This document shows, in pieces, positions 11,332 to 21,169 of a stretch of DNA of 64,000 bases. A program made the position numbers and the translations under genes. This DNA is from Metaphire vulgaris. Lineage: Eukaryota > Annelida > Clitellata > Crassiclitellata > Megascolecidae. The stretch's first letter is position 1. Every line of letters begins with the position of its first letter. The notes below the pieces were generated by a model, which made no database searches, had not been told where the DNA came from, and worked only from the letters and a program-made list of their open reading frames with translations. Where the stretch lies: positions 7,088,225-7,152,224 of the forward strand of contig CM030837.1 of NCBI GenBank assembly GCA_018105865.1. The letters are read 5' to 3'.

Positions 11332-11662
11332 TGGACAATATTCCGTTAAATTCAAATCAAAGACGACAGTATAGGATGAACAGTCGATTAGATTTTCTTT
11401 CTGCGGACGACGTTGCTTTGTTATCCGGTTGACCAAGTTGACCAAGTAGCGGCCATCTGTCTCGTCGTCCGGTGATCCATGAATGCCTAATCTCAACTCC
11501 GACTTCCCGACAATTCATCCGACTTTTGCGCTGTGTTGCTGTTCACATCTGCGGCGTTCTTGCAAACGATTGTTGTTTTATGTCGTGTATCTTGTATAAG
11601 TTGTAGCGAGAACTACTTTGCCAGTACTTGAATTTTGCGACATTTCGACTCGTATCTGCTTG

Positions 11663-11919
11663 CAGTGGCGTAGTCAAAGAGGGAGCTTAGGGGTTAAAAC
11701 CCCCCTTAGGCGCCGATGAAAAACTTTTTTAACGTGTTTCCATGCATTTTTTAAAATTTTCGGACGCGGGTTTGAGGATCAAACCCCCTCTTGACGCGGT
11801 CAACCAAAAATTTTATGTAAGGACCCTTTTGCTTGCCAAGATTTTTCGAAATTTGGTAACTTGGTTACAGTCAAAATTTAAAACCAAACCCCCTTCTGGA
11901 AATCCTGGCTACGCCACTG
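11663..11919. mobile_element. hAT MITE, family A (CAGTGGCGTAG ends), TSD TCTGCTTG
   Basis: It starts CAGTGGCGTAGTC and ends GGCTACGCCACTG, flanked by perfect TCTGCTTG direct repeats (11655-11662 and 11920-11927). At 257 bp it has no coding capacity. The interior has GGGGTTAAAACCCCCCTT, then TTTCCATGCATTTTT, then the ACCCTTTTGCTTGCCAAGATTTTTCGAA module. The same order is found at 23833 and 42100. Confidence 0.9.
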
Positions 11920-12197
11920 TCTGCTTGTGTGACGATTTTAAATTTTTTCATAAACTATTTGGCAACAAAATTATTTGTATTGTACAGTACCAATGCCGCT
12001 GAACGTGTATCAGATTTTAATTATTGACTGACAAATATATAATCGAAGTATTACCAAGTCAGTAACATGTTACTGCATCGGTTAAAATGCAAATTGCTTT
12101 AAACTTTTCAAATGTGTTGATTTCTATAAATATGTAAAAAATACATTGAACGTGGAGCTTTGAAAATTCTTAGAGATTATTCCAGAAATAAATTCAG

Positions 12198-12232
12198 AAG
12201 AAGAAGAAGAAGAAGAAGAAGAAGAAGAAGAA

Positions 12233-12277
<45 letters not shown>

Positions 12278-12451
12278 ACAGTGGCGCAACATTAACTGCT
12301 ATCGTATATTGCAGGCGAATGGCCAATTATCTGTAATTACTCAATATCAAAAGACGCTCATGACTAACAACATTTCATGATGATGATGATGACAACGACG
12401 ATAATAATAATAATAATGATGATGATGATGACAACGACGATAATAATAATA

Positions 12452-12482
<31 letters not shown>
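12198..12482. repeat. Microsatellite cluster: (GAA)n, (GAT)n, (GAT/ACA/ATA)n, (ATT)n
   Basis: A (GAA)n tract of about 12 units turns directly into a (GAT)n tract of about 14 units (12198-12276). A second block at 12378-12482 mixes GAT, a twice-repeated GACAACGACGATAATAATAA unit, and (ATT)n. Confidence 0.9.
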
Positions 12483-12483
<1 letters not shown>

Positions 12484-12543
12484 ACCAATAACACTTTAAT
12501 CGGAGTGCTTGCTCGCGCGTGTGTGTCTCATCTCAGCTAATTA

Positions 12544-12547
<4 letters not shown>

Positions 12548-12586
<39 letters not shown>

Positions 12587-12598
12587 TGTATATATATA
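12548..12598. repeat. (TA)n microsatellite
   Basis: About 20 TA units followed by a short interrupted TA tail. Confidence 0.95.
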
Positions 12599-12764
12599 AG
12601 CTTGCTATTGAGCAATTATTGTAAGCAATCAATTTTTACGCGTATTTTATTGCGTAGCGAAATGTTCTTGGAGACGTTCTCTTAAACTGCTCGTGAATCT
12701 TAAACGAATATTCCATTTTCTGCAACTGCGTTATTCGGCAGCTGAATATTGCAGTCGAGTGTGG

Positions 12765-12767
<3 letters not shown>

Positions 12768-12825
<58 letters not shown>
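12768..12825. repeat. (CA)n microsatellite
   Basis: About 28 CA units. Confidence 0.95.
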
Positions 12826-12826
<1 letters not shown>

Positions 12827-12972
12827 CCAAAGTGCTGTATGTCAGATTGAACAACACACTGCGCTCAAGTTCCCAGTTCTCTGGATTCCAGTCCTGACCT
12901 GTTACAGACAACAGCCAAAGACAGCTTAATCCTCAGAGTAAAAGAGCACTTCGTTCTTCTTTCAGAAATCAT

Positions 12973-13036
12973 TTGGACTGTAAAGCGCTCTTGATTTTGA
13001 ACTTTCTTCACCTCTACTGCGCTCTATAAGTCGGCT
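12973..13036 (+). repeat. L2-type LINE/SINE 3' tail, copy 1
   Basis: The sequence GGACTGTAAAGCGCTCTTG...CTGCGCTCTATAAGTC matches the conserved 3' tail motif (TGTAAAGCGC...GCGCTATA) used by L2-clade LINEs and their SINE partners. Related copies lie at 35255, 44588 and 55300. Here it runs directly into an (AAT)n array, as is common at LINE 3' ends. Confidence 0.55.
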
Positions 13037-13037
13037 C

Positions 13038-13039
<2 letters not shown>

Positions 13040-13125
<86 letters not shown>

Positions 13126-13186
13126 CTCGACGACCAATTTGGTAAGACATGATCCAACTAACATCTCCAACAGGTGGAATGAAATC

Positions 13187-13253
<67 letters not shown>
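13040..13253. repeat. Inverted (AAT)n and (ATT)n arrays around a 60-nt spacer
   Basis: An (AAT)n array at 13040-13123 is followed by about 62 bp of unique sequence and an (ATT)n array at 13186-13253. The arrays are mutually complementary and could form a hairpin with a stem of 65-70 bp. Confidence 0.9.
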
Positions 13254-13255
<2 letters not shown>

Positions 13256-13739
13256 TGGCGAGCTCCATACAGGGGCGTAGCCGTCTCCACAAAGGGGTAG
13301 CCAGTTAGATCTGTCCCAAGCTCGCCTCAAGGCGGTAGAGTCCTAGTTTGCTAGTTTGGATAACTCCAAGACTCAACCGCCGACGCGGTTGGAGGACTCC
13401 TCGATGACGCACGACGAGCTGACGGTAAGAGCCGTTGACTGCACATTTCGTGAAGAACTCGGCGGTTATCTTTTTACGGGGTTGAGTGGCCAACCCGACG
13501 TCCAAACCTACAGTTGCCGGGAGAAATACAGCTGCGGTGTTGTCGGTCGCGTGCGGTTGCCGGTCGACCGGTGTTGGCAGAGTCTTCGGAACAAGATGGA
13601 AGAGGAGTTGCTCTGGTTGAGACTGGCGACCATATGTCGCCTGTATACATGCCTGCTTTCATCCGCTCTCTGGGCCATCTGACGATGGGTGTGGGTGACC
13701 TGTGGATGAAAGGAGAGTAAAATCATGACCGATGTAACG

Positions 13740-14180
13740 ACGGTCGCTTTAATGACGGATGGGAAAGAGAGAGAAAAACGAAGTGGCCTAAAGGAGATAG
13801 TCGTCGATGAAAATGGAGATATAGGGGCCACAAATGTTGGCGTTGGCAATCTCCCTTGCATACTTACACACTGGCGCATAATTATGATGCAACCCGAGAG
13901 GAGAGAGATGGATGGAAAGCGGAGAAGTAAAAGAGAAGGAGAGAGAAGCAAATAAAGAAAAACCAAGAAAGACAAAGAGGAAAGTGAAGCGAATGAGAGA
14001 AAAAGCCAGAGAAAGAATGAGACAATGACACACAGAGAGAAAGAGAGAGAGAGAGAGAGAGGGGATTAAGAGAAAATGGCAAAGAGAAAAAGAGATAGAT
14101 AATGAAAGCAGACAGTGAAAGAGAGAAAGAAGGATAAAGAAATAGACAGAGAAAGAAAGAGAGAGAGACGGAGAGAGACA
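13740..14180. repeat. Purine-rich (GA) low-complexity tract
   Basis: Strongly purine-biased on +, with a pure (GA)n core at about 14036-14062. Open frames on either strand across this stretch are compositional artefacts. Confidence 0.7.
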
Positions 14181-14294
14181 AAAGAACAAATGGAAATTTA
14201 TATACCGCCACGATGGCACTGCAAATCATAATTGCATAGAGTGCAAATCAAATCCAGGATTTGAGGTTCTAAAATTTGTTAGCGAATTTGCTGT

Positions 14295-14722
14295 CAGGCA
14301 TTTTCCCAGGAATTTGCGTTCGGGGGTGGGGTGTCCCATAATTTCAGGGGGTGTCAATGTCCAGTGTTTCATCGACAGTGGACACACGAAGGTATAAAAT
14401 TGGGCGGGGGAGAGGTGGCAGGTTGGGGTTCAATGCCTGGTCCCCGGAAAAAGGAAAATACAAGTCGCAATATATGATTTCCGATGTCACCTCTTCCGTT
14501 TTCATACGGTTCCATTCTAATATTTGTTGAGTCAGTTATAATACCTCAAGTTTCAATTTTCAGAGATGAATTTTCCCCTGGAAACATGCCTGTATGAAAC
14601 ATATCTTAAGCACAATGCATAAGATAGTCAACATCATCCCTGGGAAGGGGTGTATGGGCAGGGGGTGTCTGTCACAAACCGGGAGTTGTAACCCCCTGCT
14701 GGGGGTTGTAGGAAAATCCCTG
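14295..14722. mobile_element. hAT-type MITE, TSD TTTGCTGT
   Basis: It starts CAGGCATTTTCCCAGG and ends GGAAAATCCCTG, flanked by perfect TTTGCTGT repeats (14287-14294 and 14723-14730). The 428-bp interior is G-rich in parts (GGGGGTGGGGTGTCCC, GGGGGTGTCTG) and has no coding capacity. Confidence 0.85.
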
Positions 14723-15188
14723 TTTGCTGTGAGCACATGTTAAGGTAAGGTGTTCCAGGGCATCAGAGCATCACCCGAGAAAGTACAGGTACCAAGAACT
14801 GTTCGAGTACGAAAAATCGAAAATGCGAATTAATGAAGACGAGAATTCAGTCGAGGGAAGACTACGCATCCTGCCATTTTGTCATATCTATTTCACGTCA
14901 CTAGCGACAGCTGGCGAATAGTTAAGACACTATCGACGATTTCAAGAACTGAACTCCTCTCCACTGTCGATGATAAGTGCTACTGAGCAAGAGCTCGAAA
15001 GTGCTATTCAGAAAAAAAATTCATTCAATTATTTACTAGATGATTTTAATTTCATCATAATTTATTTTCATTGGAATTATGACTCCAAGAGAACTGTATT
15101 TCTGCATGCAAAGTTCCAAAGTGAAATTAATATATTCATTAACTTGTTATTAGCGAACTGCTTGTAGCTATGCCAGCAGAATGCGAGG

Positions 15189-15378
15189 CAGTGTTTAAGT
15201 GTCTAGACTCCTGGACTCCGGGGGGAAATGAAAAAGCCGGGGGGGAACTGACAAAGCCAGGGGAATTCTGCTAGGGGCCGCTGTTAGTCCATGTAGTATT
15301 CCAAACTTTCCGGGGATAAATTTGAAATTTCCGGGGAAGGGCAATTTTCCCCCTGGAAACGGCCTAGATTAAACACTG
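15189..15378. mobile_element. hAT-type MITE, TSD ATGCGAGG
   Basis: It starts CAGTGTTTAAGTGTCTAG and ends CCTAGATTAAACACTG, flanked by perfect ATGCGAGG repeats (15181-15188 and 15379-15386). Length 190 bp. The right terminus resembles those of the elements at 26261 and 59929 (CAGGCCTGAATAAAACACTG). Confidence 0.9.
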
Positions 15379-15821
15379 ATGCGAGGTTATGTTATAAGCA
15401 AACATTGATTTCTTAACGGCGAATTTAATTATTTTAGAGAATATTTTGGCGAAAACAGCCTTGCCTCTTCTAAATTGTAGCCAGTGTGGTCTCAAGATGA
15501 TCTGAAATGTATATTTTTCTCACCTCGATTTAACATTTCATCGTCTGTAATCTAATATACGGACTGTGCGGTAGTTATGTACATAATAAAATTAAGTAGA
15601 TCTAATCTTTTAAAACGCCTGCGAGGCACAAACTAGTGCCGCTACCGACAACTAAGTAAGTAAGTAAAACGAAATTTCCATAGCGCTGCGACCGAAAGCT
15701 TGGCACACCAGCTTATTCACGAGAGCGCTGAATCTTGGTGAAATCCATAGTCCGTAATCCGTAATCCGTGATGGTCAAGGCTGTAGATCCAGGTAGGCAG
15801 TCGCAGCAAACCAATCAACTA

Positions 15822-16049
15822 ATGCCACGTGCATTTAGTTTTGCTTTGATAATTATAATGATCGCGCTTTTATTTGAATACAGTGGCCATGGCCAGGGTT
15901 TTCCCCCGAAGGAGGAGGGTTATAGCTCTCATGATTCCCAACTTCGGAAAATTCTGATAACCAAAGAAAGGTCATCGTCATCATCATTCCATGATTTGAT
16001 TAACAACAGCACGGACAAAATCCTGACAAGCATAAAAGGTCGTTATTAA
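15822..16049 (+). CDS. Candidate short secreted peptide (signal-peptide-like start)
   Basis: A 75-residue frame from ATG 15822. Residues 5-17 (FSFALIIIMIALL) form a hydrophobic core after MPRA, followed by a polar region FEYSGHGQG where a signal peptidase could cut. The rest is hydrophilic with a basic stretch (LRKILITKER), a Ser run, one N-glycosylation sequon (NNST) and the C-terminus SIKGRY. It has no family match that I recognise. It could be an exon of a small secreted or neuropeptide-like protein, or a chance frame. No splice partners, promoter or paralogue were found. Confidence 0.25.
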   Translation: MPRAFSFALIIIMIALLFEYSGHGQGFPPKEEGYSSHDSQLRKILITKERSSSSSFHDLINNSTDKILTSIKGRY

Positions 16050-16159
16050 GCCTATTATTATGCTTCAATCAATCAATTAATTGAAATATGTTATAGGTAT
16101 ATGGGCGCGTACACTATATATAGTGATCGCAATAAAAGCTTTTGGGTCGCCAAGCGGGT

Positions 16160-16319
16160 TTTAACCACCAAAACTCCCCTTCCCAACACTGCGAACAGCC
16201 AAGGGGTTAACCCCAAAGCAGTGGGTTAACGAGGGGGCGGGGGCACTTTGTTGACTGCCCCCGGGCCCCGGGCAGGGGCCCAAAGAGGGGTCTAAGCTAG
16301 GGTTAGGGTTAACCCTAAC
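16160..16319. repeat. GC-rich palindromic patch with telomere-like TTAGGG/CCCTAA junction
   Basis: The segment has many short inverted motifs (GCCCCCGGGCCCCGGGCAGGGGC, GGGGTTAACCCC). It ends at 16298-16319 with TAGGGTTAGGGTTAACCCTAAC, a head-to-head pair of vertebrate/lophotrochozoan-type telomere repeats. Confidence 0.6.
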
Positions 16320-16372
16320 ACTTCGTAACTCTAACAATAAAAATGAACGTGCTGAGACACTTTTTTTTTTTT

Positions 16373-16465
16373 GAATATTTAACAGAAAGAATAGCCGTTT
16401 AATGAATAGACGCCATAGCATATCACTGTTTGAATATTTAACAGAATAGCCGTTTAATGAATAGA
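16373..16465 (+). repeat. Local direct duplication
   Basis: TGAATATTTAACAGAA...ATAGCCGTTTAATGAATAGA occurs twice (16373-16411 and 16431-16465), the first copy with a 5-bp AAGAA insertion. Confidence 0.85.
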
Positions 16466-16507
16466 ATAATATCATGCAATATTTCTCTCCTATGCTCTCT
16501 TATTTCC

Positions 16508-16512
<5 letters not shown>

Positions 16513-16541
<29 letters not shown>
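16513..16541. repeat. (TA)n microsatellite
   Basis: About 14 TA units. Confidence 0.9.
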
Positions 16542-16948
16542 ACTGTAAGAGAAATGTTCCTAGTAATTCTCGGACACTGTCCCTCCATTGCCGTACGTAC
16601 AATACGTTGAGGGCTCAGTGACCCCCTGTCGAAATCAACACTAATTTATCACCAATTTTATTTAATTCCTAAATTCTGGGTGGTCGGTCGTCCAACCAGC
16701 TACTCGCCGCATCGGTTTCCGCTTAACCTGCAGTCGGCGTCACGCCGGACAACGACATCAAGACATTCTGTCATTCATCTGCGTCTGTTCGCAATAGATT
16801 TTCCATCTCAATTTTCTAAATGTTTCATTTACCGAAGATCGGCGTTTCGCAGCGATAATAATAATTATAAACTAAGTCACTTCATTAAGGGCAGTGGCGC
16901 AAACCTGGTCAGAAAAATGGCCATGTCCTATATTTGTCCTGTGCTGGG

Positions 16949-17259
16949 CAGTGGCGGTTCCAGGAATTCTTGGTGGGGGACGAAAATGTTTTAGGAAGTT
17001 GGTGGGGGGATGCAAAGTGAAGAAGAAAAAACAAAAGAACAAAGACAAAAAGGTCATTGTTAGCGTTTTTCCCACTAAAATGTTAATAAACCTTTCAAAA
17101 AAGGCCGGCAAGCAAACAAAGAGAAGGTAATTCGCAGTATTTTCTACTAAATTTTGTTAAAAACTCACTGGAAAATAGGTTGACAAGCAAAAAAGGTCAC
17201 CCGGAATCCCGGTGGGTGGGGATGCAACCCCAGTCATCAACATGGTGGAACCGCCACCG
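16949..17259. mobile_element. hAT MITE, family B (CAGTGGCGGTTCC ends)
   Basis: It starts CAGTGGCGGTTCCAGGAATTC and ends CATGGTGGAACCGCCACCG. Flanking octamers are GTGCTGGG and GCGCTGGC (6 of 8 match). It is 311 bp and in the opposite orientation to the 19004 copy. It contains the shared module in reverse (TTGACAAGCAAAAAAGGTCA). Confidence 0.8.
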
Positions 17260-17676
17260 GCGCTGGCCGGGGATCTGACGTAATTGTATTAATTTTATAG
17301 TCAGAAGCACTCATGTCCACAGCCGTAAGGACATGACCCTCTGCAAAAAAGACTCATGTCAGGACATGATTGGGGCATGGGTCGTGTTTGTGTCCATGAA
17401 TTAGAACAGTAAATTAATATAAAGTCTCGAATGAACTAAATGTTTCACTTGGCTGGTAGAAACTTACCAACCTAGTTTAAGTAGGCCTAGTCACGTGAAA
17501 ATCTCTTATTTCAAGTCAATAATAATAATAATGTTAACATCGAATGAAATCAACGTCATCCGATCGTTCACTCTCCTAATTAATTTTAGACTCAGTTCGC
17601 CGTTCGAATCAGATTTTTGGGGGTGAAATGTGTGGTTGAGTAAAATTTCTGGAGTGGTTGGTGGTCGACAAGGAGA

Positions 17677-17891
17677 CTAGATGTTGACCTCGCCCACTAC
17701 TCCGGCGGCGGCGGCGGCCGCGTTCCTCGGAGGACTGATGAGGGAGTCGACTCCCCTGTTGTCCCTCTCTTCGGTCGCTTTCTGTCTGTCCGGATCGGCC
17801 GTGTCTCTGGGTTTCGATCTGTCGAACGCCTTCTGCATCGGATCGACGCATGGGTTCGGAACTCTTTCTCCGACGTTCGGATAGAAGTTGT
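17677..17891 (-). CDS. Candidate C-terminal exon of the Shaw potassium channel
   Basis: A GC-rich island in AT-rich DNA. On the minus strand it reads NFYPNVGERVPNPCVDPMQK and onward for 70 residues to a TAG stop: hydrophilic, with a short Ala run near the end (PPRNAAAAAAGVVGEVNI). Codons mostly end in C or G, as in the channel exons. An AG at 17892-17893 would give an exon opening with AC. Joined to the last G of the phase-1 donor at 42718, this makes GAC (Asp) and keeps the frame open. Distal cytoplasmic tails of Kv3/Shaw channels are poorly conserved, so homology cannot be judged by eye. The acceptor lacks a close pyrimidine tract. The plus strand is also open here, so another gene is possible. 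Confidence 0.4.
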
Positions 17892-18237
17892 CTCTCCCTT
17901 TTTTTTCCACAGAAATTACAAAAACAACGTGAAATCTGCGCCTTCCTGCTAAATACAGTACGTACAAACAGAAGACATCCCATCGGGGGCTTTGATTAGA
18001 TTCAGTATATAATTTATATTGCTTTGTCGCTTGATGCATTCCCTAAAATGTTCGACTTCTTTGAGAACCAGCAATATGCTCTAAAACGTTTTCAAAATAT
18101 AAGAATAAGAAAGAATAAGAACCCCCCCCCCCATTAATTTTGCTGTTCTTGGCTGCAGTCTAGTAAGTAAGTAAATAAAATCCTCTTGAATTTTTATAGA
18201 GCCATTGGAGTAGGTCCGCTGTAGCTGCTTAACCCTA

Positions 18238-18651
18238 GGGCCGTCCATAAAGTACGTCGCGTTCGAGGGGTCTAAGAAAATTTAGCAGTTTGTGACAGGG
18301 TGAGGGGTAAGGACCAGCGTGACTTCACACACTCTCAGTATAAATTAAACCTTTTAATATACCTGATAGGAGGGATTGTAAAAGACGTTTTCAATTGTTC
18401 ATTAGCACTTTTTTGTCAGAAATATATACAGTTTTAGGTCTCACTTATCTTCGTTATCATTGCCGGAAGTTGAATAGCTCTTTTGCTGCAGAAAATAGAG
18501 CGAGAAACTCGAATATATTAAATGGAAAACCTGCGTGACGTCATCTATAGACGACGCTTTAAAGGGGTCCCGAGATTTGTGACAGTTTGTGACAAGGTGG
18601 AGGGGGTTCAAAATGGCCAAAATAGCCTGACGTACTTAATGGTCGGCACCC
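18238..18651. mobile_element. TIR element, Harbinger-like (TNA target)
   Basis: It starts GGGCCGTCCATAAAGTACGTC and ends GACGTACTTAATGGTCGGCACCC, with inverted termini over about 20 bp. The flanking trinucleotides are CTA and TTA, compatible with a diverged 3-bp PIF/Harbinger target duplication. The 414-bp interior has the repeated phrase TTTGTGACAGGGTGAGGGG / TTTGTGACAAGGTGGAGGGGG near each end. No transposase is present. Confidence 0.65.
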
Positions 18652-19003
18652 TTAGGCGCCTAGACTAAATTTTAAATAGCCAAAAGGTGTGGGGTGAGGA
18701 TCAGTTAGACAGGACCAGTTTATCTAAAGCGTAATCATGGTTGAGATTTTGCGGTTTCGGAGGAAGTGATTTCTTGAAGAGAAGCGCTTTTGAGTTGAGA
18801 CAGAAAATCTTGAGATGTTGCAAAAACTGAAGGGAATTGACACTGAGAACTCTTTACAGTTTGCCTAATGGCCACGGGCTTGCATAAAAACATTCCACGG
18901 AATATGCTTTAAGAAAATTATTTCTCCTGTAGAAGAGTATTTGCTGAATCTACAGTAGAGTAGAGGTACAGCATAGGAGGTCTGTGGCTGTTGGCTGTAT
19001 ACG

Positions 19004-19311
19004 CAGTGGCGGTTCTACCATGTTGATGACCGGAGATACATCCCCAAGCGGGGTTCCGGATGACCTTTTTGGCTTGGCGACCTATTTTCCGGTAAGTTTT
19101 TTAAAAACTTAGCGAAAAATACTGCGAATGACCTTCTTTTTACTTGTCGGTCTTATTTGGCAAGGCTCATTAACACTTAGTGGGCAAAACACTAACAATG
19201 ACCTTTTTCTCTCTTTTCTTTTTCTTTTTTTCTTCTTCACTTTGCATCCACTCCACCAACTTTCTATAAATTTCTTTCATCCCCCACCAAGAATTCCTGA
19301 AACCGCCACTG
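19004..19311. mobile_element. hAT MITE, family B, TSD TGTATACG
   Basis: It starts CAGTGGCGGTTCTACCATG and ends CAAGAATTCCTGAAACCGCCACTG, flanked by perfect TGTATACG repeats (18996-19003 and 19312-19319). It is 308 bp with two copies of the CTTTTTGGCTTGGCGACC-type module in its interior, and inverted relative to the copy at 16949. Confidence 0.92.
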
Positions 19312-19486
19312 TGTATACGCGTATATATAAGACGACGCCAACTCGTTGAATAACTCACCGTTAGCGTTAAGGAGAATCTCGCCTTCTTTCGCGTGCGCAG
19401 ACTTTGCTGATATCGTTTTCAAATCTTCACGACAAAATAACAGTCAACGTTAGCAAAGCTGCAACTGAAGAGGTTAATATTCTGCA

Positions 19487-19711
19487 CAGGGCCGTTTTAA
19501 GGCATAGGCATGGTAGGCGCTGCCTAAGGCCCCGCGATATATGAGGGGCCTCGGTGGGGGGGGTGAAAAAATAATTTGTAAAAAAGATAATCACCGCTTT
19601 ATTTTGTTTGATTTTTAAATTAATTTTCTCACCCAAAGCAGAATAAGAAAAAAAGGGTCATCACTACTTTTAAAAATGCCTATGGCCATCAAGCTTCTTA
19701 AAACGGCACTG
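19487..19711. mobile_element. hAT MITE, family C (CAGGGCCGTTTTAAG ends)
   Basis: It starts CAGGGCCGTTTTAAGGC and ends CTTCTTAAAACGGCACTG. Flanking octamers are ATTCTGCA and ATTCTATA (6 of 8). Length 225 bp. The left half contains CATAGGCATGGTAGGCGC, partly inverted in the right half as AAAATGCCTATGGCC. Confidence 0.82.
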
Positions 19712-19831
19712 ATTCTATAGATGATTTTAAAGCATGGTTTAACGAGCTGAAAACTTCTTCAGCCAATTCAGCTCCGTTGATGACGTCACACTAAGACGCT
19801 GTAACTATAGACAGGAATACAGAAGTTCAAG

Positions 19832-20073
19832 CAGTGGCGTAGCGACGGAGAGGCAGGGAAAGTGCGACCGCCCCCGCCCCCGGGCGCCGAGGGGCTCCAA
19901 ATTGTTGGTCAGCAAACAATTATTTAAGACGATTTCAACGACGAATGGTTAATGTATGTAACTTAATAAGCGAAATAGCTAGTTGAGACCTTTTTGTTTG
20001 AGACGCCGAGGACAACAACCTTTTTGGCTTGTCAGGATTTTTCGGAAGTTGAGGGCGCCTCGCTACGCCACCG
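19832..20073. mobile_element. hAT MITE, family A
   Basis: It starts CAGTGGCGTAGCGACGG and ends CCTCGCTACGCCACCG. Flanking octamers are AGTTCAAG and ATCTCAAG (6 of 8). It is 242 bp and contains AACCTTTTTGGCTTGTCAGGATTTTTCGG, a copy of the shared module. Confidence 0.85.
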
Positions 20074-20206
20074 ATCTCAAGGTTATAGCTGTCTGGATCA
20101 TATATTACAGTATAGCAGCGCAGCGATTTGAGTTATCTGCTCTCCGAAATCGGTGAGATTCAATGAGACGCTTCATTGGCTGAATGTCAGTAATGCAGAC
20201 GTTCAA

Positions 20207-20211
20207 GGTTA

Positions 20212-20268
<57 letters not shown>

Positions 20269-20270
20269 AT
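20207..20270. repeat. (CTGT)n microsatellite
   Basis: About 15 CTGT units. Confidence 0.95.
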
Positions 20271-20741
20271 CGTGCCTTAGTACGGCGTGGCAATTTCAGT
20301 CATCTCCTCAGGCGACAAGCGAATGGAGCAGCGCCTTTCTATCGCTGCAGTGGAATGACATTTCTTTCGTAACTTTATATAATCTTACATCAATTCTGGA
20401 AAATGTACAAATGTCAGAAACGCATGCTTTCCTCGGCCGCTTAATTTGCAGTCGCACACGAAACAGCATCGAAAGATTCCAAACTTTAAACGCCCCCAGA
20501 GCAATCGCGTCTGGACCTTTCGAATGGCTCTGCCCTCCCCTCCCCACACACACACGCACACGCACAAATTCTGCCAAGTTTCCCGCAGTCAGAAGAATGG
20601 ATCTGTATTTGGACAGACTACGGCGTATATCGAGCATGAAAACACGAACGCCGGTGGCTAAACAACGCGTTATAACCTGCTTTGTAATTCGCCAGAAGTC
20701 AGGTCCAGATTATGGTATAGATCCAGCACAGATAAGGAAGG

Positions 20742-20882
20742 GCTCTCTCTCTCTGTCTCTGTCTGTCTCTGTCTGTCTCTCTGTCTGTCTCTGTCTGTCT
20801 CTGTCTGTCTCTGTCTGTCTCTGTCTGTCTCTGTCTGTCTCTGTCTGTCTCTGTATCTGTCTCTCTGTCTTTTCTCTGTCTC
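20742..20882. repeat. (CTCTGT)n / (CTGT)n mixed array
   Basis: A repeated CTCTGTCTGT unit with a pure CT run at the start. Open frames through it are low complexity. Confidence 0.9.
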
Positions 20883-21169
20883 CCTTCTATCTCCCCTGTA
20901 TATGTCTCTCGTTAATCTTTATCTTTGATCTTTATCAGTGATATTTCTAGAAAAAACAACGGCTCTTCTTTTGAATTTTCTTCTGGGAGATTGGGGCAAC
21001 TTGCGAATTTCTTGTAAAAGATCCGATGTTGCTCGTCCGGGGTTCGTCATTAAAAAGGGAGCTTTCTATATTTTATTATTTTGTTAAACTGCCAAATATA
21101 TTTATATACTATATACTATATATATATATTTATAATTTTTTATAATATATATATATATATATTGTATAA

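Noticed and set aside
12280..12290. CAGTGGCGC at 12280, 16891 and 21714, which resembles a family A MITE end
   Set aside because: The sequence after the first nine bases diverges from the family, and no partner end or duplication was found.
13356..13682. 108-codon plus-strand frame MDNSKTQPPTRLEDSSMTHD..., with a GTAAGA donor-like site near 13424
   Set aside because: No recognisable family, no supporting acceptor or neighbouring exon; the opposite strand is open as well. Possibly an exon, but I cannot support it.
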